Source of the DNA: DAOVFN01 sp964607835
GTDB lineage: Archaea; Aenigmatarchaeota; Aenigmatarchaeia; QMZP01
Assembly: GCA_964607835.1 (NCBI GenBank)
Contig: CAZSLL010000002.1
Span: 29,035 to 93,034, forward strand
Reading direction: 5' to 3'
Length of the DNA stretch: 64,000 bases
Shown here: positions 27,001 through 28,932 of the stretch, piece by piece
How the letters are laid out: every line of letters starts with the position of its first letter
Position numbering within the stretch: the stretch's first letter is position 1
Translations under genes and position numbers: made by a program
Notes under the pieces: model-generated
Databases searched by the model: none
Told to the model about the DNA's origin: nothing
The model's input: the letters and a program-made list of their open reading frames with translations, nothing else

Positions 27001-28737
27001 GTCATCTGGGACATGGTGCTCATAGATAAGACCAGCCTCACTGTCCCCGGGCGCTCGGTGGGGGTGAGCAAGGTCAAAATCTCCACCCTGCCCAACACCC
27101 AGCCAGGCATCTACACAGGGGACATAATCACCTACCTCTCTGACGGGACCAGCCACAGGACCCCCATAACCATAAGGGTGGAGAAGGTGCCTGTCCCGCT
27201 TCTGGACGTCCAGGTCAAGGCCCTCACCAAGATGGTGGCCCCCAATGAGGAGTTCAGGTACGAGGTCACCCTGCTCAACATGGGGGAGACCGCCACCATA
27301 GACGACATAGTTGTCCAGTACACTATAAAGAACCTCAACACTGACGAGGTCATTACTGTTTTCAAGGAGACCGTGGCAGTTGAGCAAAGCCTGACCTTCA
27401 GGAGGAACATAACCATACCCATGGACACGCCATATGACCGCTATGTCATCGAGGCCAATGTATCCTACTGGCACGGAAGCAAGTACGCATTTGCTGCTGA
27501 CGCCTTCGATGTCACAGAGATGCCGCCGCTGATTTCCGCGCTCAGGGCCATATTCTGGAACTGGGTGACCTACGTGGTCATGTTTTTCATGGTACCCGCA
27601 GCCTACGGAGGCACCTATGCCTACAGGTACATCAAATCCAAGAAAAAGAAGAAGTCCAGGTACATCTTCCCCATGGACTTCAAGAAACTTCCCCAGGCAG
27701 CGGAGAACTCCTTCATGGTGGGCAAGATAGCAGAGACCAACGTCACTGCATACTTTGACATGACCCAGCTCAAGACCCACGGCATCTCGGCAGGCTCCAC
27801 AGGCGCGGGCAAGTCAGTGTCCACCATGATAGTGGTGGAGGAGCTCCTCAAGAGGAAGGTGCCGGTCATAGTGTTCGACCCAACCTGCCAGTGGACGGGC
27901 TTCCTGAGGCCCTGCAGGGACCAGAGAATGCTCGGGCTCTACCCCAAGTTCGGGCTCAAGCCCGAGGACGCCAAGCGCTACAAGGGAAGGATAATCAGGA
28001 TAAGCGACCCCAACACCACTATTGATGTCAGGAACTACATGAACCCCGGCGAGATAACCGTGGTCCTGATAGACAAGATGGAGCCGGCGCAGCTGGACGT
28101 GTTCGTGAGGAAGACCATAGCCGACATGTTCAAGATACCATGGCCTGAATCCCCGAACCTCAAGCTTTTCATTGTGTACGACGAGGTCCACAGGCTCCTG
28201 CCCAAGTACGGGGGCAAGGGCGGATACGTGGCCCTGGAGAGGGGGGCCAGGGAGTTCCGAAAGTGGGGCATAGGCCTCTGGCTGATATCCCAGGTGCTCA
28301 TGGACTTCAAGGGAGCCATCAGGGCCAACATATCCACTGAGATACAGATGCGTACAAAGTACACGGGCGACATAAGGAGGGTGACCCAGAAGTACGGCTT
28401 CCAGTACGCCTCCACGGTCACCAAGCTCAAGACAGGTACGGGCATGGTGCAGAACGCCGAGTTCAACAGCGGAAAGCCCTACTTCATAGAGTTCAGGCCG
28501 CTGCTCCACGACACGGGCAGGCTGAGCGACAAGGAGATTGACGAGTACCTCAAGTACGACCAGGAGGTGGAGGCCCTGGTCAATCAGGCCAAGGAGCTCA
28601 AGAAGCGGGGCGTGGACACCTCTGACGTGGAGTTCGAGCTCAAGCTGGCCAGGGACAAGATTAACCAGACCATGTTCACCATGTCCAAGACCTACATAGA
28701 CTCAGCCAGGAACAGGATAAAGAAGCTGGGAGGCTAG
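1..28737 (+). CDS. Giant sequon-rich surface protein fused to a cytosolic HerA/FtsK-like ATPase (5' partial)
   Basis: The frame is open from base 1, so the N-terminus is missing; 9578 residues are visible, ending in TAG. Order seen: tandem Ig-like repeats (to about residue 6660); paired beta modules and a degenerate last repeat (about 6680-7090); further Ig-like and CARDB/NEW3-like domains (to about 8715); a Cys-rich domain with a CGDGEC motif (about 8720-8920); a Gly/Ala linker (about 8930-8955); two juxtamembrane beta domains; one TM helix (about 9184-9207) followed by a Lys-rich stop-transfer run; then an ATPase. Walker A is GSTGAGKS (9265-9272), Walker B has Asp9394-Glu9395, a LISQ motif follows, and a helical tail ends the protein. 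N-X-S/T sequons are very dense and Cys positions recur, suggesting a glycosylated, disulfide-bonded ectodomain. The ATPase resembles the HerA/DUF87 (VirB4, FtsK) superfamily. Whether it moves DNA or powers export or assembly is unknown. Confidence 0.9.
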   Translation, partial: GGLHFSFDPGCSYALGEQDWLAGSVNNTCYSTQNMSLASNLTIMGEMLQHVLEANCSGNTTCYADENVTMQVNVTDECGVAVPDASVSMNLTHDSYTINCTPLVNQGSGLYNCTWNVSDSPGGSYDIELFTNHSSHNENLTTHEDMFFRQVPPSLHTEGAAPGSAFWARSADGSPRFTFWVNVTDDDDEVTVELWHYDNESGGDWELANSTVLNDAVGYNVSLSLAYSSIPGDIGYWNWKINVSDEMGAGDGTGEHEIEVLRRNLNISLYYGNASSVHRISNTTVLSVMVKDDYDSFSVTQGTGRFWVTTDGTNYGPEQVPSYTGGMMNRTFNPDCVYQAGVQKWKAGVRGSSLYNDRNSSSWQVDVFSDLYPEVAYPYGQSYPKGNAVPLSGSLSDECGQVAGATTEFEAWIDGAQLTPECTPSDEGGGMYNCSQSTATATSGISAWHNVTMNASKVYYIANYTLEEDVFRVAQEPDLKSPGVSPPTDGWGVNYTFSVTVNDQDLDDIVNASFWTARASSGPFELRGYQNWTSDQADHDFYYYQEFTCSDYTDGVSNSVYYKFNGTDTINFSDQTGVQTLSLQKDDVGFQNDVGDSITIDREGSVTGLLGIQVYDDDRPNDPVLGQGINVSFWSTRDGINYYVPMSNTTNGTGFAFYSFGPDCNYSAGSQTWQAGTKENTCYGDQNQTSLGQSQTLLILGQLKNYLQLPSSSDFNVTDQIDIRLNISTDCPVQDGLLSGATVTINLTNDDTGNYSECSSVDDEGDGWYNCTWDSTGFEEGWWSVNVTASLANYRYNTTTWSGRFYLDNLNMTAGNQTAHPAEGGWGTNYTYNITISDAESDWVTCYLWTNTTGSGWVLRGSDVVQGSGNCSIVVSGFSWTDVGQTNYRFAINDTFNSFETDNFTGPLLHYDYVTIGHYIGNQSNVNRSGIQSTLLSVFVNDTDYGSPRSGINTTFWVSYTNGSSDYDSGGTETTNASGHAGYQFGPGCSYTVGRHQWKAGVTDTRYNNTNTSEYLELNITGDLLPVITEPLGGTAGLVLQGQNVSLRARLDSDCGSEVMNDTRVSFIFDNMTSEFYCLPPDDQGDGYYNCTYNTSSLAAGWYNMTFNASREFYNPNSTTESGAFFVETAPELSSPGVDKLVGGWGETFTFSVDVTDRDMDTVTVRAYYRVFEDGTGWGDWTQILPSNQTSGTGRTVTFTKNNFLTSEIGNLTFKFNATDDNTNSPAGTGTGTQYSDEVAYSGNLTLEKDDTILVYYEGNETSVNRVGSDSVTFKLGALDVDKGYEYIPYLLQGQVWVTSAFGVPGSYIKDGDQGFVRNLTYSFDPACQYGVGKKDWKANFTGDYHKSAESDEFNVTINSEYTASIEYPHGQSFDRETDDIPLSMSLDDAAGCGLVTGATTEFSVNGKGRVCDGTDMTDGLYNCTVNQAQVSSWDYGWYNVTGNATREYYPEDVNDTYEDAFYLASSPLLQNEQLSYTSFWGDQGNFSVTVYDADNGSVTVYLYKKLDVGGEWVLLGSDSCVGCDNSPVITISHDFDCGDIGTNYYKFNATDNWGYSDATGENDNPFTLLKDNSNVFYYTDSEMTVDRETGSVELAAEFTDTTLSEPVQPGTNGTFYITYDGVTMIELNRTQTNASGHVSYIFNPNCTYESLPQEWMVRLEDEACYVEGQTPAPNYTVHSMGNLKINMDTPYEGEEFQTTSLIDIRFNVTSDCPLGGRVNDTYTTIQLVSPSGDWETCSRNNESGPNNGHFNCTWDSTDKETGDWGIQVNASYANYNENRTLFAGWINLTNAAPAYSNEQVDPGESGWGDTFNYSVDVADADADNVNCTLFVSTNGGSSWEEKGYMLVTGGNSRCYVEVSDFSCGEMGTDNQYYFRLSDAYIEVDTPAYDGPNLTVDSVSVQHVFGDQEDVNRSTETIGLSVLFTDTTKGQALEPVTAYLNVTRNGQDYTFLDSNATASGYANFSFSPGCAFNATKHHWNMLINDTCFENTTSGELNITVMGRYGIEILSPLGEEYLRGGNITVDLNFSEEGCGELIPADLPTTRTITMVSDYQGTSFSCSPVQHNSSATYNCTFNTSLNPGEMPARGYSITVFANSQYFNPENRTTQYSGRTSGFWIDTAPELAFPGLNTTGYDGDTGRNGSWSEDRNYTITVTDEDGDNVEVSYWRRQWTGSSWGSWSKIDTKYPSAPIGQELVFGEDGPTSFFNRPSDYGTWQFKFEAEDGDTWPEAGGTKYYSNTTGMNFTVEKDDMLVEYYEGSDVSNWRNGTDSIVLSAKVFSVDQNRYLADGEAQAMVWVTKDGSGYENITTLWDPPLTDDDGFINQTFNFTCDYDVGVQYWRIQAVDNTDYKDTNNTGNLNVTVRTYLNGSINLPDYQVFRRTPYNNVTFNMTVWDECSAVDSPGNLLLEIDESGPAPPMQRSEAAIEQHGSGVYYYNWSTGTSSPNISNTGWYNLTFEMTKQHYQNLHVLKPDGFMLATAPELQYFGDSVKSTGAPPQTDGYGGWGEEYEFQYWCRSPDGLEFNVSVWYKHNQSSQWTDLGTHPCVSTSNWNSTAYDQFTSAEYFSCSDITHPGDSASFKVNATDEFGFGDELDVVNYTITRDNVTVTRVSSSGITIDREGQDTGLFGFVVNDSDRSGEAVGSGVSGVVYVTTDGTNYNTAYYNTTGTGSRMYFDFDPDCNHGYGGQDWLGGVYQNDTCYVQRNMSSSSSLTVRGQLKNFIDVPSHREVYNVTEQIPVRFNTTSECSSEGMISGSSTYLSLGAPNGSWYPCTPILDEEGAESGFYNCTWDSSDMQEGNWSINMTSWRANFLSNMTILSDWFWLENLNSTNESIHVSPARDGWTMPYNFTVVINDSDSDHIDCSLYIDTYDGSGWQLRGTDSLYSPTGVVDMQCSVMVSDFTGEDIGPNTFRFFIENGEPTNAFNTTNISGPTLEPSNITIEHVSGNMSYVNISDEVPGSSALLSVFVNDTDNQSLADNANVTFWVWHNQTSMAPEFVNATNASGFGNYYLNPGCSFTPGNWEWVAGVTDGYYENRNTSTLNITVLGTITNTILEPLGTEHLRGTNITIRFRLNDSCGRNITGAQDMNITLTHEDTDQGFSCDNIQEEGSGLYNCSFNTSANPSELPAQEYSISISSSKPYYNNDTRQVAFVGDTSGFFIGTRPVLEGPNVSASGGDWTVGSWSEDWNFTVNITDEDGDTVFLTLWRRQWQDGTGWEEWEEVDTKQYSNTDQTLGYIKDSAYTSPASLGNWSFKFNATDSGNLPLFGGPEFNYTADGFNYTIERDDLEITYYAGSGMDLDRNGSASLMLSVLVYDSDQNRYLTGGEADGYLWITRDGSSYEQENSISTQNNGFVNYSFNPGCPYDVGEQLWKVGIEGNNDFKDVNSSVFNVTLHTFIDGNITHPHGQTFYQGAQIPMWFDLYEGDCAGNPLTSPATMQLVINSTDGSATYYVPIGQINQWGNGTYNHTWDSASKATKFFNITAELTKPYYYDAAVTRESAFALTTAPELQSPNYYSTSDHASNDGGWGELHAFQANCRDRDDNNVTLRLYWRKTPDHGWEYLDQQTCRGVNYQTYTFEDYYFDCNDITPSGWNSQFKLNGTDSYNFSDETNPENFTITMDDVQVNYITGYNLDINREGSASGLFLIMINDSDKDYEGVGPGINATTWVSTDGSRFLTNYTNTTAEDSMMYMYFNPDCNHSTGEQEWVSGTLDDTCYKDVNMTGGSRDFQVYGQLRNNLGMPGHLETFNVTENVSIRFNATSDCSAEGRVSNAYTTVQLQNPYGEYQPCAPVINETAPSQGWYNCTWDSTDQREGFWSIQLNSSRAYFSSNQTLYQDWFRLENLNATWTGLQVSPATDGWTRLYNFSVNITDPDSDLINCTLEINKYDGSGWVAHDNMTLYNSTGIRGEVCWVTVWNFTGDDIGQNSYRFYIQNGEPANYFRTDNYTGPTLQVANTSLSFATQNSTEVNITGDYEYLAILLNDTDNVTAGPWNPPGVNVTFWVSHNQSSVDQGNLTQTNGTGHANVWFDPGCSYSVGPQQWWANATDSHYEMNRTQGNLTVIVHDDLNVNIQKPLGMEYLNGTNVTVRFNLTDSCGNLIAGANIAINMTHEDSLQEFSCGPVIREEDQGGAEGWYNCTFNTSSIPSQEYTLTITANKTWYNFERHTDPYLDGSTGFFIETLPRLSSPMINTSIDGYESGGWGEHFNFSVEVTDDDGDSVTVSLYKRIWTGAGWSAWSEVTSTLFCSQCEDTLVYFAENPETYNPSTDLGTWQFNFTAYDDGSAPRIGGTTYTTQVMGYNYTVERDDITINEFIGDGLSVWRNGTDSVTLTSKVNDTDLGSLLEYNDIDSEGIIWITKDHADFLLVDSSLSTDENGNMSYNFNPDGNSESCEYDVGPQYWKMGTSGHQDYKDVNSSSSTVVLWSFLNGTIETPQGEPTRRGIDPVNVTFNVFDECDNGVSPLNNTIIRFAHTNEIYNITSGITDYGNGTYFYSWDTTGRHLGMYNLTVELYKDYYVGLNMTLEDAFMLGSSPELSYPPTNWYYSDDDGGWGEDWTFRVRYRDGEVGDNLNISLWKRRTPDDPWEHVMMKNYTVESTTWSSYLYYEVDDFTCGNVTPPGWESQYKFNVTDQWGFDYEHDTENLTIYRDNVSFLYRAGDDAGIDREGSDIGRLGILVRDYDRSNMQVGENVSGRFWITTDGSSYETGFVNQTNSSGEISLYFDPNCTYRTGVQDWVAGTYGDECYFDENFSEFSLTIYGQLKNGILLPPYQEVYNLTEPVPIRVNMTSDCPGQEASINATSLTVQLQSPYGAWQSCSPVANETPPSEGYYNCTWDSTDQREGFWSIQLNSSRAYFSSNQTLYQDWFRLENLNATWTGLQVSPATDGWTRLYNFSVNITDPDSDLINCTLEINKYDGSGWVAHDNMTLYNSTGIRGEVCWVTVWNFTGDDIGQNSYRFYIQNGEPANYFRTDNYTGPTLQVANTSLSFATQNSTEVNITGDYEYLAILLNDTDNVTAGPWNPPGVNVTFWVSHNQSSVDQGNLTQTNGTGHANVWFDPGCSYSVGPQQWWANATDSHYEMNRTQGNLTVIIMGSQNNTITSPSGGEYQRGTNVTVRFSLEDADGCGRNIPDASVNISMVSEKTGQEFYCAHVSNEGQGWYNCTFNTSLNPGVMPARWYNLSISTERQFYNNHTERYDHAFWIETSPVLSLDSYSVDPQESGWGSEFNFTVNVTDEDGDTVTVRAYERAYGDSTWNLLIASGGGDYSQCSGCDNHTMTWTKSDYACSSLGGEDNITREFYFNATDNSDVDEFPEEDMEATDPMNFTLLKGPASVDLVQGNATWIYRPGGSERLMIRIYDIDKGGYATAPNQRVYFNVTTDGQGGGWTPSSQKFSNLTGYAYYDFNPGCSPKYETGTQDWKASLVGAQCYQDNTSDLFEVYIWTDPLNITMDVPDGEHYRRAVDNITVRAHVNDECSGSAGNVEDATLQFGAQNELACVYTCTQPNTLEEGSGWYRCNFTSSQTSGWGDSCLGDYNTTAVATKAYYNTSGTFTDQDSFWLSEVPQLSWAPTWHTADTSNAWGSGHHFYYRIKDGESSIGDSVDIYFWKSYGSPGNWTLLGNTTISPPTQENHQFDITFNCSDVGTNYYKINATDMWNDTSTTATNSFDTLRNRLSVNSRVFSIDSSVDREGSGSAHLAMWFFDLDAGETITEEGINGTIWVTVNGTDTSTWDSGIQNQTNSTGDLGAYFDPGCAPLYMPGLHYYKGGIPLGQDACYYTPANSTNQNMSVKAQLKVFLERPEEGNTSIVGDLIPFRYNLTSECGDLVNDSTTTIEMGDYEGVWESYVPSNEGDGWYNHTLDTGFHKGGWWDIRINASRSWYYRNTTTWSDWFYLQNTPPTIDNVSVSPEEGPWGGVYEYSVRIWDLQQDNVTCELWVSTDGGANYYMKNSTEIIWGRDWCNLTVGDALDGTEFNCSDMGTDNRFYFRIDDKTNINYTDNITGPNLTADTAMITYIQGNGSVIDRDDTSPDSEALYRVYANDTVRVGPVLEGTDITFWTTYNMSLFDDGNSNQTNSSGFSSYMFNPTCSEPKYEVGPQEWKAGVTDSCYVPVNTSDNYSLEIWGSIYGTIDRPNPGANTFQREASNITVRGYVEDDCVDTKTGVNVSFNFTHLDTGKSYDCLYYYTEAIIYYSCERNSTGMRARWYNNTMTSTMEYHYPNTTTTESNFEVFTKPVMLNPTALTDPGGWGERFYFTVNLTDEDYDEVTVNLYARKYGETEWGLPKNDTSTDTALGEILSLSFEDAYCPNIGTWEFYFESEDNRTPMGMTNDTGAVNFTIEKDDVSVVYEQGDGFYVWRNGSHSRNLIMRVWDNDTNDWAGSGVNSTFWVTRNSSSGTWDPGKYEVSNASSHLVYGFTSEIPESECSYELGPHYWKAGTGGINDDMCYKPVNSSSYNLYLNSTMFLTIHEPYGQGILWGTPLSVVGFIEDDCKPVENVSVSWEFIKGQNSWTRTQDQANQSQGWYNYTWTETQRNVGYYNISMEADKEFYGPNTTLKEDAFFIALAPDILSTGIDKQLGGWGETYDIWVRVTDADNNYVNITLWKRLLNETSMEWGDWELVDQKWQDQLGATYLHYYEYFTCADMGWNQFRFRAVDEFNFSDDTNKTVISDSLELKNSSHAFGAIHDASGQADTGFGHTEQAAHSGYYKEFNITVHNLNGTAMYFDLEVGGVQVAQNQSMDDGQNATIDAIASVGAFTLPGGTDVNLTVRDGQGGPAGANYTAYLNTTQAYQEYSYSDYYYLPYDTQSFNITVQNHNASTMYFDLRVNGQWVARNLSAGSGQNASYDARRQVEMDLSTGTQSILINVTNSSGSSAVSDFSVYLDYVTGVHEFYLQEDNVSVYLCDGSVCSPASNTTVRRESSQDAYLNIRVRDTDFGSYPSGVDTRFWVTEDFYNYTEYLDCTTASGGYCDEDYDPDCDTVAGVQKWKVQTTDSCYQPLNTSSKNLVVYSQLYVNYTEPGQGHVLNRNVTYDLNVTVNDDCGMYINDSSVTWQNESYSIINYTDNGSLGHYATEWTIPEPYQRGPDTLTINATKSYHDLGTNTTDILIYGWASIDAMWPGNGTEYDAGALSSWINCHLIDVNTRQSIESYDVGFYKNGVYNDTDSTNAQGNASWFWYTEYEDAGYYNISCRINDEDVLYYNVSVGERLSNITVKRQLIIDQIELDNSTIYRNDSYDPHHTELRVHVNDAQIGNATDANVSFWNSTAPLGNCTTDQYGWCNITYNASDTAQPGNYTIIINATKVGVTDSETEEAYVKVKGVLMLDILSPVNESTHAKTGSVTLNVNVTDEAGNIVSGTDVEWWNETSMLTDLQTYPNFPLVSQEAGNRTITVYSSEDYYDSASEYAIITIQAVADVYYMSPPNMSLLSYPNAFDTLCRVRYAQAAGGGPVEDYEVELYYYWEDAGLPWIYINNFTTNSTGYITHSFSPSQKGYLNLKCNITDNTSRLIQAGVSEAQGYVRLQDVIEPSITNLSIVPNASIEANLNFTNITANVTDDVGIYSVWAQIFLPNGTSINVTMTNESLGGDLYRVSYVPELHGLHRVRVWARDLGPEFNDASEWAGYFDVWGKISGLIELNDTVLISGITYTQGGQFNMSVNFTNLGPPSGYSIELRSLDDPNDTLVFNDTYQSLGKMYVNETYTWPVTVDVPAATPPIIIRSVIYANWTDPDLTQNSTMNWSTVYISSNPLLDIVEDSLTNTTPHDSELLYVGRFTVYSSGNDAVDDIELYMVGGNLSTMCPECEVDIIPSGWGRLEAGGTFNSSIYVDIPAGQDPGQYYTIVRADPVNTEYDDMVLTLNIPENKTWLRTPSSFSSADEPILALLNTTDVIGNITATSIGNARIVLKVYKTENGSDLVTMDPEYFELGKQVIRNSTISYVVPTSKPKGMYYVKLLVRNNTADPQQYVTDLWLNVTDIPPLIENVTVDPLIFEAGYENVSIAADITDNFDVDEAWIKVIQPDDWHYTNDSRMIHNSGGSPDDGYNHTEPLMSQYEPQLLFFNVTVVNNDASSMAMNLTVNGHLVAEDVSIPPGSNISVDAVANNATFTMPGDQEINISLDGNYTYMVWLDYSLLDVSSYIEYMNDTEKPHYTSIYTSGQEGFHELYICANDTTGLGGCVHYQLLAASTTPLSMLTNITEVNITNITFSSSDYFTFNFTVEPQWARALDLNLSLVMENGWTASPDFIRAGDVLKVENHTNETEVGVASGTLPGNYSVTLLANWTELNGWTNGTNQTSILVMVQANPSIIIVEDSLNYNIRGGNSDNRTMNLFSNGNANATNVTYNCTWGEVCQNFTVSFDPVNISVMQPGTTQGVNVTIAVPTLYEASETGYPGIVEVTEASGSSDTVYIVVTVPINLSWEHDPESLIVNLSHDTSGVLGEIDVRNIGNAHVLLEVVQSGNGTPYMPLDRDELSLDILERDTITVNYSLPYLANVVTYQSMIRTENLTADPTFRQTMVTANIFPFSMNLTYPTRQNPVMNVSGNSTVHALINVTYAGEPLNTSVAFNLTLFNATGSWPLNITNATYSNYTGLWNVTFVAPNISENKGYDLNASAVYEPANIWLHDMEQKAVIYIDRIAPYVAIDVAPRVPQNSTAYIYINVTDSGGVSRAELNMSFPDNSTTGFQAELVSKSGDLYRFLVKTNLTTQIGMYYLNATAWDLSENWNYSEATFEIYPAVVWSGNSVDMEKIHRPPFNLNFTFWLSGTSFEAYNFTTEPAGHYNETLDMRPYDIGVGFRNETLTMYEADLVQDVYNPVLFGKIPSVKLPRKSLKGYYIYTTPVNYSYAGLVIDCEECYIDGECKVSDFTLQNLGLYRCDAWQPMEGCTGTWSAMDSSVNASLYTISVNSTSMTGAYVLAEWLCGDGECEEDKGESFATCPTDCELDIPEEQEGGESGGGGASGGAAGGAAGGAAGEEISLSGPVEVKTTLIDIILGQGEYEIHSMEIVNSQPTSISANFTVEGVIWDMVLIDKTSLTVPGRSVGVSKVKISTLPNTQPGIYTGDIITYLSDGTSHRTPITIRVEKVPVPLLDVQVKALTKMVAPNEEFRYEVTLLNMGETATIDDIVVQYTIKNLNTDEVITVFKETVAVEQSLTFRRNITIPMDTPYDRYVIEANVSYWHGSKYAFAADAFDVTEMPPLISALRAIFWNWVTYVVMFFMVPAAYGGTYAYRYIKSKKKKKSRYIFPMDFKKLPQAAENSFMVGKIAETNVTAYFDMTQLKTHGISAGSTGAGKSVSTMIVVEELLKRKVPVIVFDPTCQWTGFLRPCRDQRMLGLYPKFGLKPEDAKRYKGRIIRISDPNTTIDVRNYMNPGEITVVLIDKMEPAQLDVFVRKTIADMFKIPWPESPNLKLFIVYDEVHRLLPKYGGKGGYVALERGAREFRKWGIGLWLISQVLMDFKGAIRANISTEIQMRTKYTGDIRRVTQKYGFQYASTVTKLKTGTGMVQNAEFNSGKPYFIEFRPLLHDTGRLSDKEIDEYLKYDQEVEALVNQAKELKKRGVDTSDVEFELKLARDKINQTMFTMSKTYIDSARNRIKKLGG
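11449..12177 (+). repeat. Perfect 729-bp direct repeat, copy 1
   Basis: Comparing this stretch with 14521-15249 base by base shows no difference across 729 bases. Substitutions begin at once on both sides: at 11445 and 11448 upstream and at 12178 downstream. The copies are 3072 bases apart, exactly 1024 codons, so recombination between them would keep the reading frame. Neighbouring repeat units are clearly diverged, so this looks like a recent gene-conversion or duplication tract, or possibly an assembly artefact. Confidence 0.95.
14521..15249 (+). repeat. Perfect 729-bp direct repeat, copy 2
   Basis: This is the second copy of the tract at 11449-12177, identical at every base including synonymous positions. 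It covers the end of one repeat unit's Ig-like segment, the whole following segment and the FDPGC-type segment. Immediately upstream (14478-14520) only a few silent differences remain; downstream the sequence diverges abruptly after 15249. Confidence 0.95.
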
Positions 28738-28932
28738 CAAGGGAAATCATGAGCATTAGCAGGGAGCGGTCTGGCGCCGCGCAAACATGACTCGCGCCAG
28801 TCGCATAGGAGCGTATGCAGGTGTCAGAGATACCTGACTGAAAGCAACGCATGCCGCTTCGAAGGAGCGGACTGAAAGCAACGCGTGCCGGTTCCGGAGG
28901 AACCGGGTTGAAAGGAAACGGAGGAGATTCGA
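28738..28932 (+). repeat. Hairpin-rich spacer with short tandem repeats
   Basis: This 195-base gap between the giant gene and the coiled-coil gene has no ORF but clear structure. Five inverted repeats follow one another: CTGGCGC/GCGCCAG around a 16-base loop (near 28769-28798), GCATA/TATGC (near 28804-28819), CAGGTGT/ATACCTG with one G-U pair (near 28818-28836), CCGCT/AGCGG (near 28853-28869) and CCGGTTCC/GGAACCGG with a 3-base loop (near 28888-28906). The 15-base word GACTGAAAGCAACGC occurs at 28836-28850 and 28870-28884, with a degenerate third copy at about 28907-28921. A ribosome-binding site GGAGGAG lies at 28920-28926. It could be a structured leader, an mRNA-processing site or a small RNA. 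No AT-rich promoter is visible, which favours read-through from upstream. Confidence 0.65.

Noticed and set aside
28836..28921. Possible CRISPR array
   Set aside because: The repeat word is only 15 bases with about 19-22 bases between copies, the third copy is degenerate, the 'spacers' are hairpins, and no cas gene is nearby.
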